A stretch of 33,435 nucleotides of DNA from Prevotella sp. (GTDB lineage: Bacteria; Bacteroidota; Bacteroidia; Bacteroidales; Bacteroidaceae), in assembly GCA_016285245.1 (NCBI GenBank), contig JAEEQH010000031.1, positions 1 through 33,435 on the forward strand. Direction: 5' to 3'. Positions 6,787-14,423 of this stretch are shown here, one piece after another. The notes beneath the pieces are model-generated. The model saw only the letters and a program-made list of their open reading frames with translations. It made no database searches and was not told where the DNA came from. The translations under genes were made by a program, and so were the position numbers. The stretch's first letter is position 1, and each line of letters begins with the position of its first letter.

Positions 6787-7551
6787 ATGAAATCGATTTA
6801 TTTTTTATCCGATGCTCATCTCGGCTCCTGGGCTATTCCGCACCAGCGCATGCAGGAGCGCCGACTGGTGCGCTTCCTTGACTCAATCAAGGAGAAGGCG
6901 GCGGCCGTCTACCTGCTCGGCGATATGTTCGACTTCTGGTACGAGTACAAGTACGTGGTGCCGAAGGGCTTTACGCGGTTCCTTGGCAAGCTGTCGGAAC
7001 TGACGGACATGGGCGTGGAGGTACACTACTTCACGGGCAACCACGACATCTGGGCCTACGACTACCTGGAGAAGGAGTGCGGCGTCATCCTACATAAGCA
7101 GCCGCTGACCACCGAGCTCTACGGTAAGGTCTTCTTCCTGGCTCACGGCGACGGCCTCGGCGATCCCGACCCCAAGTTCAAGCTGCTGCGCTACCTGTTC
7201 CACTCCAAGCTGTGCCAATGGGCACTCTCCAACGTCCATCCCCGCTGGGGTATGTGGTTAGGACTGACATGGGCGAAGCACTCGCGCAAGAAGCGTCCCA
7301 ACGGCGAGGAGCCGCCCTATATGGGTGAGGAGCGCGAGCACCTGGTGCTCTACACGAAGCGCTACATCCAGTACCACTCGAACGTCGACTACTTCATCTA
7401 CGGCCACCGCCACATAGAGGTGGACCTGCAGCTGACGCACAAGGCACGCATGATCATCCTCGGCGACTGGATCAGCCACTTCTCCTACGTCGTCTGGGAC
7501 GGCGAGCACATGCATATGTCGCAGTACATCGAGGGCGAAAGCCGACTATAA
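6787..7551 (+). CDS. lpxH: UDP-2,3-diacylglucosamine diphosphatase (LpxH-like)
   Basis: Calcineurin-like metallophosphoesterase of 254 residues, expected to hydrolyse UDP-2,3-diacylglucosamine to lipid X and UMP in lipid A synthesis at the inner membrane face. Metal ligands are visible in order: SDAHLG (D9, H11), GDMFDF (D46), TGNHD (N85, H86), AHGDGLGD (about 124-131) and YGHRH (about 210). The Arg/Lys-rich central insertion with HPRWG and HSRKKRP fits the LpxH cap. The start ATG lies 13 bp after the right inverted repeat, so upstream regulation may have been altered by the inserted unit. LpxH versus another member of the family is the main uncertainty. Confidence 0.85.
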   Translation: MKSIYFLSDAHLGSWAIPHQRMQERRLVRFLDSIKEKAAAVYLLGDMFDFWYEYKYVVPKGFTRFLGKLSELTDMGVEVHYFTGNHDIWAYDYLEKECGVILHKQPLTTELYGKVFFLAHGDGLGDPDPKFKLLRYLFHSKLCQWALSNVHPRWGMWLGLTWAKHSRKKRPNGEEPPYMGEEREHLVLYTKRYIQYHSNVDYFIYGHRHIEVDLQLTHKARMIILGDWISHFSYVVWDGEHMHMSQYIEGESRL

Positions 7552-7553
7552 GG

Positions 7554-7588
7554 ATGTACAAAGTAAGAATGTACAATGTACAATGTAG
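7554..7588. repeat. Heptad repeat AATGTAC after lpxH
   Basis: Five 7-nt units (ATGTACA, AAGTAAG, AATGTAC, AATGTAC, AATGTAG) begin two bases after the lpxH stop. The remaining 43 bp to the GH8 gene hold no recognisable -7 box. Confidence 0.65.
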
Positions 7589-7631
7589 AAAAATCCATAG
7601 AAACCCTTAAACCAACCAATAACGATAAACA

Positions 7632-8999
7632 ATGAAAACAGCAACAATCCTTGCCGCACTAATGATTAGTGCAAACGTGATGGCTCTGACGCCCTGGAAG
7701 AAGGGCGCCTTCGAGACAGGCCAGTACCGTAACCTCTTTGTCGAGATGGGCTATAAGCCCGCCGATGTCGACGCAAAACTGAAGGAAGTGTTCAACGACG
7801 TGTTCCGCGGACCCAACAAAGTCTACTTCGAGGTAGGCGACTCGATGGGCTACGTCTCCGACGTGAAGAACCACGACGCCCGTACCGAGGGTATGTCCTA
7901 CGGACTGATGGTCGCCGTGCAGTTCGGCGAGAAGGACATCTTCGACCGCCTGTGGCGCTGGAGCAAGAAGTATATGCAGCACCAGGACGGCTCGCGCAAG
8001 GGCTACTTCGCCTGGAGCTGTCGCACCGACGGCACACGCAATGCCGAGGGAGCAGCCAGCGACGGCGAGCTCTACTTCATCACCGCCCTCATCTTTGCCA
8101 GCAACCGCTGGGGCGACAATACCGGCATCAACTACAAGGCCGAGGCCCAGAACATCCTGAATTGCATACAGCCCAAGGAGTACACCCCTGAGCCCCGCCA
8201 GGGCGGCTTCGGAGGCTTTGGCGGCTTTGGCGGCGGTCAGCAGCAAGGACCCCAGAAAATGTACCTCATCGACCCCGAAAGCCAGCTCATCACCTTCACC
8301 CCCGACGGCTTCGGCCAGCGTTTCACCGACCCCAGCTACCACATCCCCGCCTTCTACGAGGTATGGGCAAAGTGGGGCGACGACGGACGTGCTGACTACT
8401 GGATGGAGTGTGCACGGAAGAGCCGCGAGTTCCTGCATAAGTGCATCAACGAGAAGACCGGCCTCAACGGCGACCAGTGCCAGTACGACGGCTCCGAGAT
8501 GGCGGCCATGCGCTTCCCCGGACGGCCGCAGAGCCAGCAGCAGGCACCCCAGACGCCTCCCCGCAACGGCAACAACAACTTCCGCTACGACTCCTGGCGC
8601 GTACCTATGAACATCACGCTCGACTACGAGTGGAGCTGTGCCGACGGCGAGTGGCAGCGCCAGTACGGCGAGAAGATTCAGAACTTCTTCTATAGCCAGG
8701 GCGTCGACAAGTTCCTCGACCAGTACCGCAAGGACGGCACCATCCCCGAGGGCAACGAGATCCTCGGTGCCGGCGGCTTCCGCAAGCTGCGCCATAGCAT
8801 CGGCCTCGTCGCCACCACCGCCGCCGCCTCGCAGCTGTGCAGCCACGACAAGAGCCGCGAGTTCGTCGACCACCTATGGAACATGAAGCACGAGCCCTTC
8901 GACGACGGCTACTTCGACGCCTACTACGACGGCTTGCTCCGCCTCTTCGCCTTCATGCACCTCAGCGGCAACTACCGCATCATCACCCCGGCGAAATAA
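7632..8999 (+). CDS. Secreted glycoside hydrolase family 8 enzyme
   Basis: Inverting beta-glycanase of 455 residues with a signal peptide (1-18, cleavage near VMA-LT). GH8 landmarks: TEGMSYGLMVAVQ with acid E86, AASDGELYF with D144, and YDSWRVPMNITLDYEW with D320 in the position of the catalytic base of reducing-end xylose-releasing enzymes. This points to xylan or xylo-oligosaccharide hydrolysis, though cellulase/chitosanase specificity is not excluded. Two low-complexity loops are odd: Gly/Phe/Gln repeats at about 191-206 and Gln/Pro/Asn at about 299-316. No sugar-binding partner genes (SusC/D) are nearby. It stands alone, ending before a strong hairpin. Confidence 0.88.
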   Translation: MKTATILAALMISANVMALTPWKKGAFETGQYRNLFVEMGYKPADVDAKLKEVFNDVFRGPNKVYFEVGDSMGYVSDVKNHDARTEGMSYGLMVAVQFGEKDIFDRLWRWSKKYMQHQDGSRKGYFAWSCRTDGTRNAEGAASDGELYFITALIFASNRWGDNTGINYKAEAQNILNCIQPKEYTPEPRQGGFGGFGGFGGGQQQGPQKMYLIDPESQLITFTPDGFGQRFTDPSYHIPAFYEVWAKWGDDGRADYWMECARKSREFLHKCINEKTGLNGDQCQYDGSEMAAMRFPGRPQSQQQAPQTPPRNGNNNFRYDSWRVPMNITLDYEWSCADGEWQRQYGEKIQNFFYSQGVDKFLDQYRKDGTIPEGNEILGAGGFRKLRHSIGLVATTAAASQLCSHDKSREFVDHLWNMKHEPFDDGYFDAYYDGLLRLFAFMHLSGNYRIITPAK

Positions 9000-9044
9000 T
9001 TCTCGCGCCCGCGCGCGTATATAGTAGCTAAACAGAAAAACATC

Positions 9045-9110
9045 CCGCTTATCCCGCTTATCTCACATTACCTGCAAACAGTTCAGGTGTGGGATAAGCG
9101 AGATAAGCGG
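9045..9110 (+). terminator. Long hairpin after the GH8 gene
   Basis: Left arm 9045-9074 and right arm 9084-9110 pair over about 27 bp with a 3-nt bulge and a few mismatches; both contain two CGCTTATC-type direct repeats. It is followed by AATAATTTTA. Probable terminator or REP-like stabiliser of the GH8 transcript. Confidence 0.65.
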
Positions 9111-9125
9111 AATAATTTTAGGGTA

Positions 9126-9173
9126 TGACAACTATACTATGCGCGTACGTGTACGCGTGCGCATAGTATGTCA
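9126..9173. repeat. Imperfect palindrome rich in CG and TA steps
   Basis: Perfect 11-bp arms (ATACTATGCGC, 9134-9144, with 9159-9169) around a GTACGTGTAC-type core, extended by TGAC/GTCA outside. Could be a cruciform, RNA hairpin or protein-binding site; no function assigned. Confidence 0.5.
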
Positions 9174-9185
9174 CCTTCAGCCGTG

Positions 9186-9311
9186 AAAAGGTGACCTTTA
9201 GCCGTGAAAAGATGACCTTTAGCGACGAAAAGGTGGTCTTTATGATTCTAAAGATGACCTTTAGCGACGAAAAGGTCACCTTATTTGCCGAAAAGGTGGT
9301 CTTTAGCGACC
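9186..9311. repeat. Array of six 21-bp repeats with palindromic cores
   Basis: Units are 21, 21, 22, 20, 21 and 21 bp. Most follow AAAAGGTGACCTTTAGCGACG, whose core AAAGGTGACCTTT is a palindrome around a central base. Each unit equals three heptads. Both strands stay open through the array (heptapeptides like MTFSDEK), but neither frame has a credible gene context. Between 9312 and 9432 I see only an AATTCTC/GAGAATT inverted repeat and no gene. Confidence 0.7.
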
Positions 9312-9432
9312 AATTCTCGAGAGAATTCAACTGTAAAGTGTACCTTTGGGGAGAGGCCTGCCAGGCTCCTGTCGCTAACGACCATCTTTCTGATTCTATC
9401 TACCACCTCTCTGACCCTCAGAAACATTTTCC

Positions 9433-9463
9433 AAGCCGAAAGTTTTGTGCTTTCGGCTTTTTT
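9433..9463 (+). terminator. Rho-independent terminator
   Basis: Perfect 10-bp stem AAGCCGAAAG/CTTTCGGCTT with a 7-nt loop followed by six T. It isolates the sigma-factor cluster from the repeat region upstream. Confidence 0.85.
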
Positions 9464-9474
9464 GCGTATCTTCG
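9444..9474 (+). promoter_or_regulatory. Promoter of the sigma/anti-sigma cluster
   Basis: TTTG (9444-9447), 19 nt, then TATCTTCG (9467-9474), a one-base variant of the -7 box. It overlaps the terminator hairpin: the -33 element lies in its loop. The leader to the ATG at 9572 is about 90 nt. Confidence 0.55.
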
Positions 9475-9571
9475 CACACCCAAGGAACGTCAAAAAAGGG
9501 CAAAACTTTTGTTTGATGATTGCAATAATTATCCATCTTGTGTGTATATATAGGTAGAAGACGACGTCAAC

Positions 9572-10132
9572 ATGGAAGAAGAGACAACTGTTCTGATCAA
9601 CGACCTGCAACAACGTAAGCCTGCCGCCTGCCAACGGCTGCTCACGGAGTATGGTCCAGCGGTGTTCCGCATGGTGCAGCGCATCGTGCCCAGCCGCGAG
9701 GATGCCGAAGAGGTCTATCAGGACGTGTTTGTCAAGGCCCTGCGCGGCATCGAGGGCTACAATCCTCGTCAGGCATCGCTCGCCACATGGCTCAACCGCA
9801 TTGCCTACCACGAGTCGCTGAACTTTGTCCGCGGCAAGAAGCCCCACATCGTCTATATGGACGACCGCGACCTGGGTGCAGCCTCGCTGGACGATGTGCC
9901 TGACGATGAGTCCCAGAACGAAGAGACCATCCAGCAGCTGGAACAGGCACTCTCGATGTTGCCGCCCCACGAGCAGGCCATCGTGAGTATGTTCTACTAC
10001 GACAACATGAGCCTCGCCGACATCGCTTTTGTCACCGGCTCCATTACCTCTACCGTCGGCTCGCAACTGAGCCGTATCCGCAAGAAACTTTATCGAATCA
10101 TCAAAAGTGCTCTGAACAATGAACGAACTTAA
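9572..10132 (+). CDS. ECF-type RNA polymerase sigma factor
   Basis: Protein of 186 residues. Region 2 spans about 25-90 (VFRMVQRIVPSREDAEEVYQDVFVKALRG and LATWLNRIAYHESLNFVR, the -10 recognition and core-binding part), an acidic linker follows, and region 4 spans about 125-180 (LPPHEQAIVSMFYYDNMSLADIAFVTG, helix-turn-helix, then SRIRKKLYRII). It directs RNA polymerase to a small regulon, unknown here. The following gene overlaps it by 14 nt and encodes a membrane protein, the usual arrangement for a sigma/anti-sigma pair. Confidence 0.92.
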   Translation: MEEETTVLINDLQQRKPAACQRLLTEYGPAVFRMVQRIVPSREDAEEVYQDVFVKALRGIEGYNPRQASLATWLNRIAYHESLNFVRGKKPHIVYMDDRDLGAASLDDVPDDESQNEETIQQLEQALSMLPPHEQAIVSMFYYDNMSLADIAFVTGSITSTVGSQLSRIRKKLYRIIKSALNNERT

Positions 10133-11222
10133 GAACGACACCAACCTACGTGAAGCCGTCAGCCGACGAGAGCAGAAGCTGCCGCCGTTGCCCGCCGACC
10201 TGAACGAGCGGCTACAGCAACGGCTCTCCTCCTCAGAAGGTACGAAATTAAGCTCCCTCTCCAATTCTTTCTGGGGAAAGCGTCCCGTTGGGCCGAGCGG
10301 GAGAGGGCGGGGGGTGAGGCTTCTCCTTGCCGCTGCTGCCAGCATCGCCCTGCTCCTTGTCATTCACTTCGGAAAGGAGCAGACCCCGCAGGAGCCCGTC
10401 GTGGCACAACAGACGGTGAAGCCGACGGCCGTCCCGTCACAGCCCATCGTTGAGGAGGAGGAGCAACTGGGAGCAAGGAGCAAGGAGCAAGGGGCAAGGA
10501 GCCAGAATCAGGAACCAGTCCCCATGATTCCGACACCGACGACAGAGCCGACACCGGCGGACAAAGTCGAGGCACCCCGCCATTTCACCGCTCACCCCGT
10601 CCTGGATGTCACGTCGCCCAAGGATGAGCTTCACTTCCTTGCCTCCACATCTTATATGGTCACGCCTAAGGGCTACAGAGACGGCCTCACCGGGGAATTG
10701 GAATCGGGAGACCCCCTGATGCCCTCTGCCAAAGACAAGGGCGGGATGCCTGAGGGATGGACGGATTTGAAGAACTGGAGCAGTGGCCAGAAGGTCCGTC
10801 CCCAGCTGACGAAGAAGGAAAGGAGACAGATAGCTGTGGCTGGCGCCATTGCCACGAAGCGGTGGCATATCGACATCACGTCGATGAACACCATGCGCTA
10901 TGGCTCACGAACGGTGACGCCCGACTTCTACCTGGAACTGCGAGGCGACACGCTGCGCAGCTACCTGCCCTATCTGGGTCAGGCCTATCAGTCGCCGACG
11001 ATGTCACCGTCCATCGGTCTGAACTTCGAGGAGCCCGTGCTGACCTACAAGGAGAGCAAGCCCAAATCGAATAAGTACACACAAATTGACATCGACGTGA
11101 AGACCCGTGAGGACTCCTACCACTATGTGATTGACATCTTTGACTCCGGTCATGCGTCTATCCGTGTACGCTCGATGAACCGCGACCCCATCAGCTTTGA
11201 TGGTACAATGGAAATCGAATAA
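10119..11222 (+). CDS. Membrane anti-sigma-like protein with C-terminal DUF4251 domain
   Basis: Protein of 367 residues. A cytoplasmic N-terminus (1-44, NLREAVSRREQKLPPLPADL) resembles short sigma-binding regions; one transmembrane helix lies at about 68-83 (LLLAAAASIALLLVIHF); a Pro/Gln/Glu-rich linker follows; the C-terminal part (about 240-367, FYLELRGDTLRSYLPYLGQAY, SYHYVIDIF, NRDPISFDGTMEIE) matches DUF4251 as I know it. Inference: it anchors or controls the sigma factor it overlaps, and DUF4251 may sense a periplasmic signal. Two inserts look repeat-derived: residues 45-67 (nt 10253-10320) and the GARSKEQGARSQ peptide (nt 10470-10504, five heptads). Confidence 0.7.
   Translation: MNELKNDTNLREAVSRREQKLPPLPADLNERLQQRLSSSEGTKLSSLSNSFWGKRPVGPSGRGRGVRLLLAAAASIALLLVIHFGKEQTPQEPVVAQQTVKPTAVPSQPIVEEEEQLGARSKEQGARSQNQEPVPMIPTPTTEPTPADKVEAPRHFTAHPVLDVTSPKDELHFLASTSYMVTPKGYRDGLTGELESGDPLMPSAKDKGGMPEGWTDLKNWSSGQKVRPQLTKKERRQIAVAGAIATKRWHIDITSMNTMRYGSRTVTPDFYLELRGDTLRSYLPYLGQAYQSPTMSPSIGLNFEEPVLTYKESKPKSNKYTQIDIDVKTREDSYHYVIDIFDSGHASIRVRSMNRDPISFDGTMEIE
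10470..10504. repeat. In-frame heptad repeat GGAGCAA
   Basis: Five units: GGAGCAA three times, GGGGCAA, GGAGCCA. Translated as part of the periplasmic linker of the DUF4251 protein. Confidence 0.8.
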
Positions 11223-11240
11223 CCAAAAACCAATCAACCT

Positions 11241-12641
11241 ATGAAAAAGTTTTTTACCATGATTGTGCTGGCACTCATGGCCAGCCAGGTGACGGCTCAG
11301 AAAAGCATCACCTTCGTTGTCGACGAGAATCTCTCGCCCGTTGATAAAAGTATTAATCTGGAAAAATTCCAAGAGAGTGGTCCTAAGGTTCTCAAAGAGA
11401 TTTTCCGCGATGAAGGCGTTCCTGGCGACACCCACGCCATGATTGCCTGGAGCTTTTCTGACGACGAGAAGTTTTACCCCTTCACAGGAAAGGACGTGTT
11501 CTTCAAGACCATTGTGCGGGCCTATGCCGAGCACCGTCCGCTCGTGTTCTCACCCGACATGATCTGGGTGCTCATCAGTCAGGGCTTCGCTCGCTATGTA
11601 AACGCCCATCCTGAAGAGATGCGCGACAAACTTGTGAGTCATACAGGCAAGATGGAACTGGTGGTACAGTCCGAGAAGGACTTGCTCTCCGAGGACGCTG
11701 ACTGGGAGAAGATGATGGGTGACTTTACGGCACAGATCAACGAAAACACCAAGGGCGACATCGCCAAGACCATCACCGCCGACTTCTCAACCACAGGCAT
11801 CACCGAGCGCATCACCTCTCAGATCACGCTGATGGAGACCATGAAGAGCTATTTCGACTATGTAGTCCATTATATAGCCTGCGGCATTCCCTCCGTCACG
11901 CTCCAAGGCACACCTGAAGACTGGCAGAAGGTTCTGGAGAAGACGCAGCGGCTGGGACAATATGGCGTCAGCAAATGGACAAAGAGTCTCGTCCCTATCC
12001 TGACGGAGTTCGTCAAGGCCTCCGAGGGAAAACCCAACCAGGCTTTCTGGCAGGACATGGTGAAGAAGGGACGTGTTGACGAACTGGCTGGTGGCAGATG
12101 TGACCTCCGTAAGCCGACAGAGCTGGATGGCTGGATACTCAAGTTCTTCCCTGACGAGAGTGGAAAGACGCTCGACCAAGTGCCTCACACGCACAAAATG
12201 CCATCGGAACGGGTGTATGTCGACTTCAAATACCAGATTATCGATCCCGCCGATGGTACTGTTCTTACTGAGGTTCCGCTGCAACTCGTAGCAGGCTTCA
12301 TTGGTACGGAAGTGGACACCCAGACACATGCCCTCAAGCCCAAGATGGGATGGGTGGTGCGACAGATGGAAAGCAACGATAGTATTGTGAAGAGACTCGA
12401 AAAGATGGACTCAGAGACTTCGTTCCTCGGCATCGAGTTGCGTGTGAACAAGGTACCCGAGCACCTATCCCAGTTGCCACACATCAAGAGGTTGACCCTC
12501 TACTTTACCGACAAAGTGGAACTGCCCGAGTGGTTCTACAAACTGCAGATTGACAACCTGACAATAGATGGCGAGATGACCGACGAACAGGAAGCTGCCA
12601 TCAAAGAGCACTTCCCTCATGCTGTCATCAGAAAAAAATAA
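11241..12641 (+). CDS. Secreted DUF4419-domain protein
   Basis: Protein of 466 residues with a signal peptide (1-19, cleavage at VTA-QK). Segments FSPDMIWVLISQGFARYVN (about 94-112), FSTTGITERITSQITLMETM (182-201) and CGIPSVTLQGTPEDW (214-228) are, from memory, hallmarks of DUF4419, a family of unknown function in Bacteroidota and fungi. It follows the anti-sigma-like gene by 18 bp and is probably cotranscribed. Start at ATG 11241; only an A/C-rich leader precedes it, without a Shine-Dalgarno sequence. Confidence 0.8.
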   Translation: MKKFFTMIVLALMASQVTAQKSITFVVDENLSPVDKSINLEKFQESGPKVLKEIFRDEGVPGDTHAMIAWSFSDDEKFYPFTGKDVFFKTIVRAYAEHRPLVFSPDMIWVLISQGFARYVNAHPEEMRDKLVSHTGKMELVVQSEKDLLSEDADWEKMMGDFTAQINENTKGDIAKTITADFSTTGITERITSQITLMETMKSYFDYVVHYIACGIPSVTLQGTPEDWQKVLEKTQRLGQYGVSKWTKSLVPILTEFVKASEGKPNQAFWQDMVKKGRVDELAGGRCDLRKPTELDGWILKFFPDESGKTLDQVPHTHKMPSERVYVDFKYQIIDPADGTVLTEVPLQLVAGFIGTEVDTQTHALKPKMGWVVRQMESNDSIVKRLEKMDSETSFLGIELRVNKVPEHLSQLPHIKRLTLYFTDKVELPEWFYKLQIDNLTIDGEMTDEQEAAIKEHFPHAVIRKK

Positions 12642-12673
12642 GGAAAGTGTATAATAATGTCCCAAAGATTTAG

Positions 12674-12681
12674 TACTTTTG
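12674..12681 (+). promoter_or_regulatory. -7 box upstream of the SLC13-type transporter
   Basis: TACTTTTG followed by CACC. A small hairpin (AACCGC-TCA-GCGGTT) sits in the leader at about 12691-12705. No convincing -33 TTG was seen. Confidence 0.5.
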
Positions 12682-12735
12682 CACCGTATAAACCGCTCAG
12701 CGGTTCATACAAGGTTTAGAAGTATTAATGGACAT

Positions 12736-14250
12736 ATGGAAACAGAATTGTTCTTGGGGTTTAACCTGCATGCGTGGATCACGATTGTCACGGTGCTGGG
12801 AATGTTCACCACGCTGCTGCTGACAAAGCTCCGTACCGACCTGGTGTTTTTGGCAGCCGTCGGCGTGCTGTTCGTCACGGGCGTGCTCGATCCGAAGGAA
12901 GCGTTCTCGGGTTTCAGCTCCACGTCGGTGGTGGTCATCGGCGTACTGTTTGTCGTCGTGGCGGGATTGACGCACACGGGTGTGCTGCAATGGATCGTGC
13001 ACAACCTCCTGGGACAGCCCGGCAGCTACGGCAAGGCGGTGGTCAGACTGATGCTGCCGGTGGCGGCGCTGAGCTCGTTCCTCAGCAACACAACGGTGGT
13101 GGCCATGTTCGTCAGCATCGTCAAGATGTGGTCGAAGAAGCTGGGCATATCGCCGTCGAAGCTGCTCATCCCGTTGAGCTACGCCTCGGGCATGGGTGGT
13201 GTCTGCACACTCATCGGCACGCCGCCGAACCTGATTATCAGCGGGTTGTATGCCGACAAGACGGGCACAACGATGAACGTGCTGGCGACGACCATCCCCG
13301 GACTGTTCTGTCTCGCGGTGGGCGTGCTCTCGGTCATCGCCATGCGTCGCCTGCTCCCAGACCGTCAGGCACCCGAGTCGGACAGCGAGGATACGGCGGA
13401 GTACACCGTCGAGATGTTGGTGCCGTCGGACAACAAGTTCATCGGCGAGACGCTGGGCTATGCCGGACTGATGAACGTCAAGGGCGGCCGGCTCATCAAG
13501 TGGCGCCATTTCGACAACGTGCCAGTACCCCTGGTTGAGGAGGAATTCCTCATGGGTGGCGACCATCTGGTCTATGCCGGAAAGGTGAAGGACATCCTGG
13601 AGCTGACGACGAGCCACGGGCTGACCGTCGGCGAGGAGGTCGTCAACGTCGGCGCGAGGACACTCATCTCAACCGTCATCATGATAGCCATGGTAGTCCT
13701 CTCAGCACTCAACGTCATGCCGCTGCTACAGTGCGCCTTCATAGCTGCCGCCGCCATGCTCCTGCTGCGCTGCTGCACCGCCGACCAGGCCATGAAAGCC
13801 ATCAACTGGGACGTCCTGATGGTCTTCGCCGGCAGCGTCGTCCTCGGACTGGCCATCCAGAAGACTGGCATCGCCGAACGCCTCGCGATGGGCATCCTCG
13901 ACATCTGCGGCACGAACCCCATCGTCGTCATGGCGGCCATCTGTCTCGTGGGAACCTTTATCACGGAGTTCATCTCGAACACGGCGGCAGGAGCCATGTT
14001 CTTCCCCATCATGTACGAGGCAGCCGAGAAGCTGGGCTACGAACCCTTCCCCTTCCTCATCGCCCTGATGGTGAGCGTCAGCAGCAGCTTCGCCACACCC
14101 ATCGGCTCCCCCACCCATATGCTTGTCTACGGTCCTGGCGGCTACCGCTTCAGCGACTTCATGCGCATCGGCCTGCTGATGAACCTCATCATCCTCGCCG
14201 CCAACATCTTCATCGTGAACATCGTCTATCCGCTCACACCCCTACAATAG
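12736..14250 (+). CDS. SLC13/DASS-family sodium-coupled anion transporter with RCK_C-like domain
   Basis: Inner-membrane protein of 504 residues with about 10-11 hydrophobic helices in two halves. Family signatures: SNTTVVAMF (first half), GGVCTLIGTPPN, FISNTAAGAMFFP (second half) and ATPIGSPTHMLVYGPGGY near the C-terminus. Between the halves (about 215-295) lies a soluble region with GETLGYAG and GGDHLVYAGKVKDILEL, resembling a TrkA-C/RCK_C domain. Substrate (dicarboxylate, sulfate or other anion) cannot be decided. I chose ATG 12736 because the longer frame would start at a TTG inside the -7 box. Convergent with ackA across a long hairpin. Confidence 0.88.
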   Translation: METELFLGFNLHAWITIVTVLGMFTTLLLTKLRTDLVFLAAVGVLFVTGVLDPKEAFSGFSSTSVVVIGVLFVVVAGLTHTGVLQWIVHNLLGQPGSYGKAVVRLMLPVAALSSFLSNTTVVAMFVSIVKMWSKKLGISPSKLLIPLSYASGMGGVCTLIGTPPNLIISGLYADKTGTTMNVLATTIPGLFCLAVGVLSVIAMRRLLPDRQAPESDSEDTAEYTVEMLVPSDNKFIGETLGYAGLMNVKGGRLIKWRHFDNVPVPLVEEEFLMGGDHLVYAGKVKDILELTTSHGLTVGEEVVNVGARTLISTVIMIAMVVLSALNVMPLLQCAFIAAAAMLLLRCCTADQAMKAINWDVLMVFAGSVVLGLAIQKTGIAERLAMGILDICGTNPIVVMAAICLVGTFITEFISNTAAGAMFFPIMYEAAEKLGYEPFPFLIALMVSVSSSFATPIGSPTHMLVYGPGGYRFSDFMRIGLLMNLIILAANIFIVNIVYPLTPLQ

Positions 14251-14297
14251 CAGGGGGGTCACATCAAACAGCCATCTAAAATAACGATATATCAAAA

Positions 14298-14371
14298 AAC
14301 AAAAATCTTCAAAATCTAACAAAAACAAGCCTCTCGAAAGCCATTTTTGTTAGATTTTGAAGATTTTTGTT
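14298..14371. terminator. Perfect 28-bp stem between convergent genes
   Basis: 14298-14325 and 14344-14371 are exact reverse complements (28 bp), loop 18 nt. Both strands end in A/T-rich arms, so it can terminate the transporter gene and ackA. The length and perfection of the stem exceed what termination needs. Confidence 0.8.
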
Positions 14372-14423
14372 CAACTAAGCTTGTTATGACACAACCTCGT
14401 TATTGAAAAACGAAGTGTTCGTC

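Noticed and set aside
7659..8873. 404-codon open frame on the minus strand
   Set aside because: Antisense to the GH8 gene with its catalytic motifs; composition is Val/Ala/Leu-rich shadow sequence.
9186..9311. Possible CRISPR array
   Set aside because: Units are contiguous with no unique spacers, and no cas genes are present.
9118..9553. Small overlapping open frames on both strands over the 21-bp array
   Set aside because: They exist because the repeat unit is a multiple of three; the sequence after the array has no protein features and the minus frame crosses a palindrome.
12679..12735. Longer N-terminus of the SLC13-type transporter
   Set aside because: It would start at a TTG within the -7 promoter box, upstream of the expected transcription start.
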